32,267 nt of DNA from Coriobacteriia bacterium (GCA_009784425.1 WRBR01000013.1:1-32267); one strand, 5' to 3'. Positions 15,122 to 22,104 are shown, counted from the stretch's first letter. Notes: generated from the letters alone by a model not told the origin. Translations and numbers: made by a program.

Positions 15122-16771
15122 ATGAAAGAAGTCAATAAGCAGAGCTTTCTCAGGTCACTTCCTCAAATTGACGAGGTGCTCATTTACTTGGAAAAGCAGG
15201 GGCTGGGTAAGGACTCCCCCCGCTACCTGGTGGTTTTGTGTGCGCGCAAGGCGGTTGCTGATTTGCGCAAGGGTATTCTTGAGGGCAGAGACCCGGGGTT
15301 TAAACTGGAGGGGGTTGACCTGGAAGGGGTTGACCTGGAGGCAGTTGACTTGGAGGCAGCTATCCTGGAGTCAGTTGCTCTGCGCTTTTCTGAGCTGCTG
15401 GGGCGCTTTTATCGCACCTCGCTTTGCAGGGTGATCAATGTCTCCGGCATCATTATTCATACCAATTTGGGGAGAAGTGTGCTGGCCCCCGAGGCGCAGT
15501 TGGCTATGCAGGAGGTTGCCGCCTCGTACTCCACGCTTGAGTATGACACGGTGGTTATGGCGCGCGGCTCAAGGCACAGCCATTATGAGGAGTTGCTTTG
15601 CGCCCTTACCGGAGCCGAGGCCGCGTTGGCTGTCAATAACAATGCCGCAGCGGTGATGATGATTCTTCACGAGTTTGCGCAGGGGCGCGAGGTGATTGTG
15701 TCGCGCGGTGAGCTGGTTGAGATTGGCGGCTCCTTTCGTGTTCCGGACATCATGCGGCTTTCTCAGGCAAAGTTAATTGAGGTGGGCACTACCAATAAAA
15801 CCCATGTTTTGGACTATCAGGCTGCCCTGAGCCCCAAGACCTCACTTTTGCTCAAAGTGCACCAGTCTAACTTTAAGATGGTGGGCTTTACCGAGGAGGT
15901 AGGTGTCTCGGAGTTGCGGGCGCTGGTGGATGAGGCATTGGCATCGAGGTCTCGGGCTGGTGAAGAGGGTACCCCCAAGCCAAGCTCGCCTGATTCAGGC
16001 TCGCCCGGCCAAGATTTACCTGATGAGCTCTTGGTGTATGAGGACCAGGGCTCGGGCGTGTTGCTTGATCTTGGGCTTTTAACCAGCGGCGAGTCCACCA
16101 TCTCTGAGTCACTGCAGGCTGGCGCAGACCTCGTCTCGTTTTCTGGCGACAAGCTGTTGGGCGGGCCACAGGCCGGCATCATCGTTGGTAAAAAGCAGCA
16201 CGTAGAGCGTCTGAAGCGCTCCCCTCTTGCCAGGGCACTGCGCCTCGACAAGCTTTCCCTTGCGGCTTTGGAGGCCACGCTGCGGCTTTACTTGGACAGA
16301 GAAAAGGCGCTGCAGACTATTCCCACCCTTCGCATGCTGACCATGCCCAAGGGCGAGGTTAAGCAGCAGGCCGAGCGTTTATGCACCTTGCTAGAAGAGG
16401 CCTTTGTTGCCTTGGCCCCTAATGAAGCCTTGGTTAAGCTCTCAGTTATCGCGGAGAGCGCGCAGGCCGGGGGCGGCTCCTTGCCTACCAGCGAGATTCC
16501 CTCGTATGCGGTTTGCGTTGAGTTTTTGCAGGGTAGCGCTTTAGAGTGCGAGAGATTCCTGGTGTCTGATTGGAGGACTCCTATCATCTGCCGCATTAAA
16601 AAGGATTGCCTACTCTGCGACCCCCGGACTCTGATGTCTTCCGATGAGATGGGTGAGATTGTTGAAGCCCTCACGGCTTATTTTTCCGAGAAGGTGACTC
16701 ATGGGGACGGGGAAAGTGACTCGTTTTTGGAGAAAACGAGTCACTTTCCCCGTCCCCATGAGTCACCTTGA
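15122..16771 (+). CDS. selA: L-seryl-tRNA(Sec) selenium transferase
   Basis: SelA is a PLP enzyme that converts seryl-tRNA(Sec) to selenocysteyl-tRNA(Sec) using selenophosphate. The family blocks VINVSGIIIHTNLGRS, EVGTTNKTH and SFSGDKLLGGPQAGIIVG (PLP lysine) are intact. At 549 residues it is longer than the usual 460-470. Three additions explain this: a 15-bp tandem repeat near residues 60-86 (LEGVDLEGVDLEAVDLE), a Ser/Pro/Gly-rich linker near 280-300, and a C-terminal tail of about 26 residues (THGDGESDSF...HFPRPHESP) encoded by a palindromic element. ATG 15122 lacks a Shine-Dalgarno; a five-codon ORF (ATG 15108) ends overlapping it as ATGA. Confidence 0.93.
   Translation: MKEVNKQSFLRSLPQIDEVLIYLEKQGLGKDSPRYLVVLCARKAVADLRKGILEGRDPGFKLEGVDLEGVDLEAVDLEAAILESVALRFSELLGRFYRTSLCRVINVSGIIIHTNLGRSVLAPEAQLAMQEVAASYSTLEYDTVVMARGSRHSHYEELLCALTGAEAALAVNNNAAAVMMILHEFAQGREVIVSRGELVEIGGSFRVPDIMRLSQAKLIEVGTTNKTHVLDYQAALSPKTSLLLKVHQSNFKMVGFTEEVGVSELRALVDEALASRSRAGEEGTPKPSSPDSGSPGQDLPDELLVYEDQGSGVLLDLGLLTSGESTISESLQAGADLVSFSGDKLLGGPQAGIIVGKKQHVERLKRSPLARALRLDKLSLAALEATLRLYLDREKALQTIPTLRMLTMPKGEVKQQAERLCTLLEEAFVALAPNEALVKLSVIAESAQAGGGSLPTSEIPSYAVCVEFLQGSALECERFLVSDWRTPIICRIKKDCLLCDPRTLMSSDEMGEIVEALTAYFSEKVTHGDGESDSFLEKTSHFPRPHESP
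15305..15379. repeat. 15-bp tandem repeat inside selA (five copies)
   Basis: Five units of CTGGAGGNGGTTGAC type run in frame, from the near-identical CTGGAGGGGGTTGAC and CTGGAAGGGGTTGAC to diverged last copies. They encode LEGVD, LEGVD, LEAVD, LEAAI, LESVA, a short pentapeptide pattern absent from typical SelA. Confidence 0.8.
16691..16769. mobile_element. Palindromic REP-like element at the selA 3' end (37-bp stem)
   Basis: Arms 16691-16727 and 16733-16769 are perfect complements around a 5-nt loop (TGGAG). The arm carries GACTCATGGGGACGGGGAAA then GTGACTCGTTTT. It encodes the SelA C-terminal tail and supplies the first base of the selA stop codon, leaving only six bases to the selB ATG. 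The outer 32 bases nearly match the element inside selB. Mobility is inferred from the matching copies. Confidence 0.85.
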
Positions 16772-16777
16772 GTTGTC

Positions 16778-18769
16778 ATGAGTGAAAAACTTCACTTGAC
16801 CCTTGGCACTGCCGGGCATATAGATCATGGCAAGTCCGCCCTCGTTTACGCTCTCACAGGCACCGACCCAGACCGGCTGCTTGAAGAGAAGCGGCGCGGC
16901 ATCACCATTGAGATTGGGTTTGCTGAGCTGCATTTGCCTGACGAGACTACTCTGAGCATCGTAGACGTGCCCGGCCACGAGCACTTTATCAAGCAGATGA
17001 TCTCTGGCGCCACCGGCATTGACCTGGCTCTGCTCTGCATAGCTGCCGATGACGGCATTATGCCTCAAACCGAGGAGCATCTTGCAATTTTGCAACTGCT
17101 GGGAGTTGAGTCGTGCATTGTGGCGCTTACCAAGACGGACCTGGCTGATGAGGACTGGCTTGCTTTTGTCTCAGAGGAGATCAGGCAGAGGCTGGCTGAG
17201 ACCCCCTTTTCCAAGGCTCCTATCCTGGCCACCTCAAGCAAGACCGGCGCAGGGCTGCCTGAACTCAAAGGCGCAATTGCACACATGGCCAGCATGCACC
17301 GCAAGCGAAGCCGCGGTGCTGTGTTCAGGCTGCCAGTAGACAGAGCGTTTAGCATCAAGGGAAGCGGCACCGTGGTGACGGGAACCCTGTGGAGCGGCTC
17401 TGTTGCTGCAGGCGACGAGGTGTTGATTTTGCCCGGCAACAGGCGTGCCCGTGTACGCGAGGTTCAGATTCATGACCAACCGCAAGATGTGGCATTTGCA
17501 GGCAATAGAGTTGCCCTCAATCTCAATGCCGTATCGGTTGATCAGGTGAAGCCTGGCAGCTTTTTGGTTGCCCCGGATTCGATTGAATCTACCGACAGGT
17601 TTGATGCGTCGTTTCACTTTCTTGACGTGCTCGGCAAGGCCAAGCCACTTGAAAGCGGCCTGCAGATAAGGGTTGCCCACGGCACACGCGAGGTCTTTGG
17701 CCGCTTGCTCATGATGACTCATGGGGACGGGGAAAGTGACTCATTTTCGAAGAAAATGAGTCACTTTCCCCGTCCCCATGAGTCACAAGACCTGCTACCC
17801 GGCGAGAAGGCCTGGGTTCAAATTCGCCTTGATGAGCCCCTGGCCGTTGCCCGCAATGATCGATTCATCGTGCGCTTGCGGTCTCCTCAGATTTTGTTGG
17901 GTGGCGGCTCTATCCTCTTTGCTCATCCAAGGAGGAGAACCGTTTTGTCCAAGGACGAAGCGGTGTTTCTCTCGGCGCTTGAAAGCGCGGACGAGGCTCA
18001 GATTATCGCTTCCGCGGTGGCTCTCAGAACCCTGCCGTTTACAGCCCCGGAGCTTTCTCGGGCACTGGAGATAGACTTAAACACCACCAGTGATGCGCTT
18101 GCCTCTCTCATTTCACAGGGAGCGGTGAGTAAACTGGGTGCAGCGCAGGGTGTGGATTGGTATATCCACGCGCCTCTCCTTAAGAGGTTTTTACAGAAAC
18201 TTGAAACCCTGCTCTTGACCTTCCACAGCGATAACCCTGAGCTCGCTGGCATGGCTAAGCGCGCTCTTATGCAGCAGTTTCCTACTGCCCTTGATGCCGG
18301 TGCCTTTGATGCCCTACTCAATACGGCCGAGCAAAAGGGGCTGCTCATTGAGTCAAAGGGTGTGGTGAGCCATCCCAATTCGCGCTCGCGTATCAGCGGG
18401 ATAGACGAGCAGGCCTCCAACACACTGCTCTCTCTCCTTGAGAGAGCTCAAGCTGCGCCTCCGGCCGTGACCGAGCTGATTGCCGAGTCAAAACTTGACA
18501 CCAACGTTGCCCGGCGCGCTTTGGCCTCCCTGGAAGCTGAGGGCAAGGTAGAGCGCGTCAGCAAGGATTTTTACTACGATAAGCAAGCTTACAATACTCT
18601 GGTGACCCAGGTCAGGGACTTCCTGACAGCGCGCGGTTCAGCAAGCGCAGCAGAGCTCAAAGAGGTCATGGGGGTGAGCAGAAAGCACGCCATTCCGCTC
18701 CTTGAGCATTTTGATGCCTGCCGTCTAACGAAACGCAAAGAAGATTTAAGGGTATTGGCTACCCAGTAA
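16778..18769 (+). CDS. selB: Selenocysteine-specific elongation factor
   Basis: SelB delivers selenocysteyl-tRNA(Sec) to UGA codons marked by a SECIS hairpin. The GTPase domain has G1 GTAGHIDHGKSAL, G3 DVPGHEHF and G4 TKTDLAD. EF-Tu-like domains 2 and 3 follow, then C-terminal winged-helix repeats (about residues 400-663) that bind SECIS RNA. At 663 residues it is slightly long. Residues about 313-336 (THGDGESDSF...PRPHESQ) are a 24-residue in-frame insertion made by a palindromic element within domain 3, between GRLLM and LLPGEKAWVQIRL. The gene has no clear Shine-Dalgarno and starts six bases after selA, so coupling to selA is likely. Confidence 0.94.
   Translation: MSEKLHLTLGTAGHIDHGKSALVYALTGTDPDRLLEEKRRGITIEIGFAELHLPDETTLSIVDVPGHEHFIKQMISGATGIDLALLCIAADDGIMPQTEEHLAILQLLGVESCIVALTKTDLADEDWLAFVSEEIRQRLAETPFSKAPILATSSKTGAGLPELKGAIAHMASMHRKRSRGAVFRLPVDRAFSIKGSGTVVTGTLWSGSVAAGDEVLILPGNRRARVREVQIHDQPQDVAFAGNRVALNLNAVSVDQVKPGSFLVAPDSIESTDRFDASFHFLDVLGKAKPLESGLQIRVAHGTREVFGRLLMMTHGDGESDSFSKKMSHFPRPHESQDLLPGEKAWVQIRLDEPLAVARNDRFIVRLRSPQILLGGGSILFAHPRRRTVLSKDEAVFLSALESADEAQIIASAVALRTLPFTAPELSRALEIDLNTTSDALASLISQGAVSKLGAAQGVDWYIHAPLLKRFLQKLETLLLTFHSDNPELAGMAKRALMQQFPTALDAGAFDALLNTAEQKGLLIESKGVVSHPNSRSRISGIDEQASNTLLSLLERAQAAPPAVTELIAESKLDTNVARRALASLEAEGKVERVSKDFYYDKQAYNTLVTQVRDFLTARGSASAAELKEVMGVSRKHAIPLLEHFDACRLTKRKEDLRVLATQ
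17715..17785. mobile_element. Palindromic REP-like element inserted in frame in selB (34-bp stem)
   Basis: Arms 17715-17748 and 17752-17785 are perfect complements around a 3-nt loop (GAA). The sequence TGACTCATGGGGACGGGGAA through the arm is the same as in the selA element; the differences are near the loop. The element is open in the selB frame and restores the frame on the far side. I see no convincing target-site duplication longer than one or two bases. Confidence 0.87.
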
Positions 18770-18783
18770 GTATAATAGCTGAT

Positions 18784-18880
18784 GGAGATGGATGGCTCCT
18801 GGTGGGGCCCGCGGCCTTCAAAGCCGTTGTGAGGCGTGCAGAGCGTCTTTGGTGTGTTCGATTCGCACGCATCTCCGCCA
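18784..18880 (+). tRNA. selC: tRNA-Sec (anticodon TCA)
   Basis: This selenocysteine tRNA of 97 nt lies 14 bases after the selB stop. GGAGATG pairs with CATCTCC; the eighth acceptor pair is G opposite G, which is odd for the bacterial 8+5 form. It has a 6-bp D-stem (GGCTCC/GGGGCC), an anticodon loop CTTCAAA with TCA, a long variable arm (AGGCG/CGTCT), a T-stem GTGTG/CGCAC with TTCGATT, discriminator G and an encoded CCA. Together with selA and selB it makes a complete Sec-insertion cluster. Confidence 0.95.
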
Positions 18881-18904
18881 AACATTCCTAAACATCCCCT
18901 GTCA

Positions 18905-18918
18905 GGCTCTACAGAGCC
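18905..18918. terminator. Short hairpin after tRNA-Sec
   Basis: GGCTC-TACA-GAGCC forms a 5-bp stem 25 bases after tRNA-Sec, without a clear T-run. It is preceded by CCCCTGTCAG, the complement of the CTGACAGGGG motif seen near 1431 and 24000. Termination is uncertain. Confidence 0.3.
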
Positions 18919-18953
18919 CTCAGTGTTATTCTTGCTTATATTAGCAAGCTCCT

Positions 18954-19304
18954 TTACAAATCCACCGCTGGCCTTGTCATTTCTAATGAACTCTCAACCT
19001 CATTGATCACTTCAAAATCGTCTCCAAGCTCTGCGCAGAGTCTTTGAAACGCCCAGTTGCTCATTCTAAGAAAGTTGACCTTTTGTTCATAGGTCCACGG
19101 AGAAGGATTTGGTGGATAATCCCAATCAAGAAACGTTGCATACTCGGCTTCTAGGGTATCTAACCCGCTCACAAGCGCTTTGGAAATCGGCAATTTCTTA
19201 TTCTGAATAGGATAGCCAAATTTTTCTCTTGCGGCATCGTTTGCACTCCAAAGGCAAAAGCCGCCGTGCTCAAACCAGAATTTTATTTGGTATTTTGCTG
19301 CCAC
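18954..19304 (-). CDS. Hypothetical protein, possible immunity protein
   Basis: I do not recognise a named family. The 116-residue protein is soluble, acidic and tryptophan-rich, with the segments KFWFEHGGFCLWSAND, EYATFLDWDYPPNPSPWT and LCAELGDDFEVINEVES. The likely start is GTG 19304 with only a weak ribosome site, so the 5' end may be damaged. It is the last member of a minus-strand run of immunity-type genes, more AT-rich than the surrounding sel and his genes. A role as a polymorphic-toxin immunity protein is inferred from neighbours only. Confidence 0.55.
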   Translation of the reverse strand: MAAKYQIKFWFEHGGFCLWSANDAAREKFGYPIQNKKLPISKALVSGLDTLEAEYATFLDWDYPPNPSPWTYEQKVNFLRMSNWAFQRLCAELGDDFEVINEVESSLEMTRPAVDL

Positions 19305-19428
19305 TGCGCATGCCCAGCCTTTCTTCCTCTAAAAAGGGGCTCTTTTTCGTCCCTTGTCAGCGCCACTGTGGGCACTCATCAAGTATTTTCAGGTTAGAGC
19401 TCTTTGATGATTTCTATGTCGCTCCTCC

Positions 19429-19854
19429 TTAACAAGCCGGCCAGGTTATCGATTGTTCATCTATGCAGAATGCAGCATAAAGAGGAACGCTCAGAATACT
19501 GTTCTCAAAACCAAGATTTCTTGTTGAAATGCGAATCGCAACAGGGGCATTACTCCTCTTTTGATACTTGCTCAAGCTGGCTGAGCTCACGTTGTCGCCG
19601 GATTTTACCTCGATAGGCACCACTTCGCCTCGGCGGTTTTGCGTAACGAATTCGACTTCGTTTTGCGAGGAAGTGCCTGGCGTCCAATAGAACGTCTCAA
19701 GGCCATGAGCCTTCAGAGTCTGCAGGTAATTAAGGATATTCTCACTCAAAGTGAACTTGTATGCCACTTTTTTGTTGTAAAAAGTGGCATTAGAGCACAT
19801 GAATTTGATCCTGACAAGGGGGCGCATGGTGTGTCCCCTCGTCAAGCTAATCAA
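19429..19854 (-). pseudogene. Truncated DUF4143 (AAA_14-type ATPase) C-terminal remnant
   Basis: From about residue 25 the frame reads like the C-terminal end of DUF4143 ATP-binding proteins: LSENILNYLQTLKAHGLETF, NEVEFVTQNRRGEVVPIEVK, SGDNVSSASLSKYQKRSNAP and SVPLYAAFCID. The E-V-E-F and P-I-E-V-K residues of the nuclease-like fold are kept, but the preceding AAA ATPase domain (Walker A/B), about 250-300 residues, is absent here. The first 25 residues are not part of the family, and the frame overlaps the end of the CdiI-like gene. This is most likely a decayed fragment left by deletion or recombination. Confidence 0.75.
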
Positions 19855-20257
19855 GATGCCTCTTTAGCGCTTCGAGGTTCTTTCTAAAAAGCTCTCTGTC
19901 GTCTTCAAGGCACCAATCAAAGTCAGACGTTTCGTTTTCCAGTTCATTTATGACAGAAATGAGCGAATTCTTTTGAGGGCAATCAGCAAAATCATGGCCA
20001 CAGGTCACCAGGGTTGAGAGTAGATCTCCGTCCCACATTCCTCCGTCACGAGGGTTAGCAAGAAACAAGTCAATTGCCCTTTCTATGGCCACCTCCCTCA
20101 GGATATCTTGGCGAAGCATCCTCTGCACGTCAGCGGCATTCAGCTCCTCTTCATTTTTGTCGATAACATTGTTGTACCAAGTGATAAGCGATGAGCCAAA
20201 CCTTGATTCATCGTCGTCCAGACCGTAAGTCTGCCTTAGAGTTTTCTTCTCGTTCAT
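19847..20257 (-). CDS. Contact-dependent growth inhibition immunity protein (CdiI-like)
   Basis: The 136-residue product resembles the CdiI_3-type immunity family: SSLITWYNNVIDKNEEELNA leads into an AADVQRMLRQDILREVAIER block, then a FLANP.DGGMWDGDLLSTLV segment, the family's central helix-loop-helix. Such proteins neutralise a cognate toxin tip delivered by neighbours. No cdiA/cdiB or other toxin is seen here, so it is an orphan. ATG 20257 has GGGAGG six bases upstream. It lies 40 bases after the Imm22-like gene. Confidence 0.65.
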   Translation of the reverse strand: MNEKKTLRQTYGLDDDESRFGSSLITWYNNVIDKNEEELNAADVQRMLRQDILREVAIERAIDLFLANPRDGGMWDGDLLSTLVTCGHDFADCPQKNSLISVINELENETSDFDWCLEDDRELFRKNLEALKRHLD

Positions 20258-20297
20258 CAAATGCCTCCCAAGAAGCCAAATGGTTTACAAAACCGGA

Positions 20298-20714
20298 TTA
20301 TAGGCCCATCCAACTCAAGTCTACACTCTTGGTGTATTCAATGTTCCGAAAAAAGGAGAGGCTATTCCCCTCCCACTCTGCCGCTGCTCTCTCCCCTGCA
20401 TATTCATAATCATAAATCCTAATGATTACGTTGTGCTCCACTGGTGCATCATCATCGATAGATTCAATGTATGATTCTAAGTAAGAGGCTCCCTTGAGCA
20501 GGTCTTTTAAGGTGTTTTCTTCGTTTGCGTTTCTTGAAAACTCCACTAGATCTCTGTCGTAGTACTCTAGCCCAAAGTCTTTTTCAAACTGGGAATCTAT
20601 GCTTCTCTCATCATCATGCTCATAATGGATTTTCATATATTGAAATAGCTCTTCTTCGGTTTTGAAGGTTCCTAGCCATATTGCCACAGAGCCTTCAGTG
20701 TTATTTTTACTCAT
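20298..20714 (-). CDS. Imm22-like immunity protein
   Basis: The 138-residue acidic protein starts VAIWLGTFKTEEELFQYM and has the block SQFEKDFGLEYYDRDLVEFS, followed by a C-terminal beta-rich half. This pattern matches immunity protein 22, found in polymorphic toxin loci; the match is from memory. Start ATG 20714 is preceded by AAGGA at ten bases. It sits between two other immunity-type genes, 33 bases from the next upstream gene. No matching toxin gene is in the window. Confidence 0.65.
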   Translation of the reverse strand: MSKNNTEGSVAIWLGTFKTEEELFQYMKIHYEHDDERSIDSQFEKDFGLEYYDRDLVEFSRNANEENTLKDLLKGASYLESYIESIDDDAPVEHNVIIRIYDYEYAGERAAAEWEGNSLSFFRNIEYTKSVDLSWMGL

Positions 20715-20747
20715 ACCGGTTAAATCCTTAGTCCACTCTTAACCTGT

Positions 20748-21215
20748 TCAATAATATGCTCTGATAATTCTCCACTTTGAGCTTGTGATTTCGTAAAGCT
20801 CTTGGCAAATCTCGTTTATATCGAGCTCTTGAGGAACTTGAAAAACGCCCTTGTAACAATAAGACTCCATTTCAATCAGAGAAGTAAAGAAGCCTTGCGG
20901 AAAATGATAGTCAAGGTTGTGTAAGCTTGTGTCTTTTTGACAACATGGTGTGATTGTGTCCAGGCACGTAAATCCAGCTACCATTGAATAGGCTTCATCC
21001 ATTGCGTCTTTCCACCAGTCGATTAAATCAGTCTTACAAAAGGGGCATAAAACGCGCTCGAAATTCTCCCCCGCATCTGCAAATTGAATGCTCTCATTTA
21101 CAGTGATTGTCGTATTATCTCTATACCAGGTAAGACTCTTGATGGTATTGATTAACTGCTCGCCCAAAACGTAGCTTGGTTCCTCTGGGATTAACCTTAC
21201 GTAATAATCTGACAT
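20748..21215 (-). CDS. Hypothetical protein with cysteine motifs, possible immunity protein
   Basis: The 155-residue protein begins MSDYYVRLIPEEPSYVLGEQ. It has one CPFCKTDLIDWW motif and a later PCCQKD pair, together suggesting a four-cysteine zinc site, then LHNLDYHFPQGFFTSLIEME. I recall similar proteins near toxin/immunity arrays but cannot name the family. ATG 21215 has AAGGA nine bases upstream. It is the first gene of the minus-strand immunity run, so the run's promoter should lie just upstream, near a relic of a palindromic repeat. Confidence 0.55.
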   Translation of the reverse strand: MSDYYVRLIPEEPSYVLGEQLINTIKSLTWYRDNTTITVNESIQFADAGENFERVLCPFCKTDLIDWWKDAMDEAYSMVAGFTCLDTITPCCQKDTSLHNLDYHFPQGFFTSLIEMESYCYKGVFQVPQELDINEICQELYEITSSKWRIIRAYY

Positions 21216-21261
21216 TAAGTCCCGTCCTTGTTCACTTGCTCAATTCTTTATATTAATGGAG

Positions 21262-21291
21262 TGGGGCACCAAGCCCCGTCCCTCCTGCCCT
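21262..21291. repeat. Single-arm relic of a GGGACGGGG palindrome
   Basis: On the minus strand this reads GGCAGGAGGGACGGGGCTTG then GTGCCCCACT. It is close to the arm of the element after rplA, which has ACAGGAGGGACGGGGTTGGT then GTACCACT. Only one arm is present. Confidence 0.6.
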
Positions 21292-21337
21292 CAGAGTGCC
21301 ACCCGAGAGAGAAGTAGGCCCACGGTATCATCCTAGC

Positions 21338-21457
21338 AGTTCGTGTGACAAATGCAGCCAAATGTACGATTATTCACCTGAATCGGCCTGCTATTGCTCG
21401 TTCTGCCCCAGTTATTGACTAAAAACCGTACATTTGGCTGCATTTGTCACACGAACT
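21338..21457. mobile_element. MITE-like element with 31-bp perfect terminal inverted repeats
   Basis: Arms 21338-21368 and 21427-21457 are perfect complements, starting AGTTCGTGTGACAAATGCAG, around a 58-base centre with no ORF. It lies in the 511-base non-coding stretch between the immunity genes and rplL. It is unrelated in sequence to the GGGACGGGG palindromes. It could be a miniature mobile element or encode a long hairpin RNA. Confidence 0.7.
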
Positions 21458-21528
21458 CCCGATTCCATGCCACGGGTAATTACCAAAAGGATAAGGGGAG
21501 GGTGTGAGAAACGGGAAAAACGCGCTCC

Positions 21529-21583
21529 GCGGGTGTCATGCGGGTGTCACGCGGGGGTCACGCGGGGGTCACGCGGGTGACAC
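21529..21583. repeat. 11-bp tandem repeat, five copies
   Basis: Five units of GCGGG(T/G)GTCA(C/T), the last GCGGGTGACAC, lie between the MITE-like element and the rplL terminator. No replication or partition gene is nearby. Confidence 0.85.
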
Positions 21584-21659
21584 ATAACATAGTGGTGTAA
21601 CTTGAGACCATTAGGCGCAAAATAGACATCCCCATTACACCTTAGTCCCTTGACATATT

Positions 21660-21699
21660 AAAACCGGGCTTTAGAAGAGTATTCTGTAAGCCCGGTTTT
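21660..21699. terminator. Rho-independent terminator after rplL
   Basis: AAAACCGGGCTT and AAGCCCGGTTTT form a 12-bp stem around a 16-nt loop. On the minus strand TTTTAATAT follows, so it ends the rplJ-rplL transcript 28 bases after the rplL stop. The T-rich side on the plus strand may make it bidirectional. Confidence 0.8.
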
Positions 21700-21726
21700 G
21701 TTTTGAGTGCTTGGGTGTTGCGCAGA

Positions 21727-22104
21727 TTATGCCAGCGTGGCTACGCCGCCTGCGGCGTTGATCTTTTCCTTGGCCTCTTCAGCCTTGGCCTTGTCGACTC
21801 CTTGGAGGATGGGCTTGGGTGCTGCTTCAACGGCATCCTTGGCCTCTTTGAGTCCCAGACCGGTGAGCTCGCGGACGGCTTTGATTACGGCGATCTTGGC
21901 ATCACCAAAGCCTTCGAGCACTACGTCAAAGGAGGTCTTTTCCTCGGCCTCTTCTGCGGCGGCGGCGGGGGCACCTGCGGCTGCCATAGCTACGGGAGCG
22001 GCGGCTTCAAGACCATACTCCTCTTTGAGAAAATCCTTGAGTTCTTTTACTTCGAGCACGGAGAGGCTGGTGAGCTCCTCGGCAAGTTTCTTGATGTCAG
22101 CCAT
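21727..22104 (-). CDS. rplL: 50S ribosomal protein L7/L12
   Basis: L7/L12 forms the flexible stalk dimers that recruit GTPase factors to the ribosome. The N-terminal dimer region [20 protein letters not shown], an Ala/Glu-rich hinge ([16 protein letters not shown]) and the C-terminal domain with [18 protein letters not shown] are present. The length of 125 residues is typical. It is separated from rplJ by 169 bases holding two copies of a 55-bp repeat, longer than usual for this pair. A terminator follows. Confidence 0.97.
   Translation of the reverse strand: MADIKKLAEELTSLSVLEVKELKDFLKEEYGLEAAAPVAMAAAGAPAAAAEEAEEKTSFDVVLEGFGDAKIAVIKAVRELTGLGLKEAKDAVEAAPKPILQGVDKAKAEEAKEKINAAGGVATLA

Noticed and set aside
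14848-15135. 96-residue N-terminal extension of HisZ
   Set aside because: It crosses the predicted promoter, has no family similarity, and ATG 14847 has a strong ribosome site and the usual HisZ start.
16691-17785. CRISPR or phage attachment sites as an explanation of the selA/selB repeats
   Set aside because: Units are full palindromes with no spacers, no cas genes and no integrase.
15122-18880. A selenoprotein gene with an in-frame TGA beside the sel cluster
   Set aside because: I saw no family-like frame continuing past a TGA with a hairpin after it in the adjoining regions; all neighbours end normally.
21529-21583. Iterons of a replication origin
   Set aside because: No replication initiator, AT-rich region or DnaA boxes are seen nearby.
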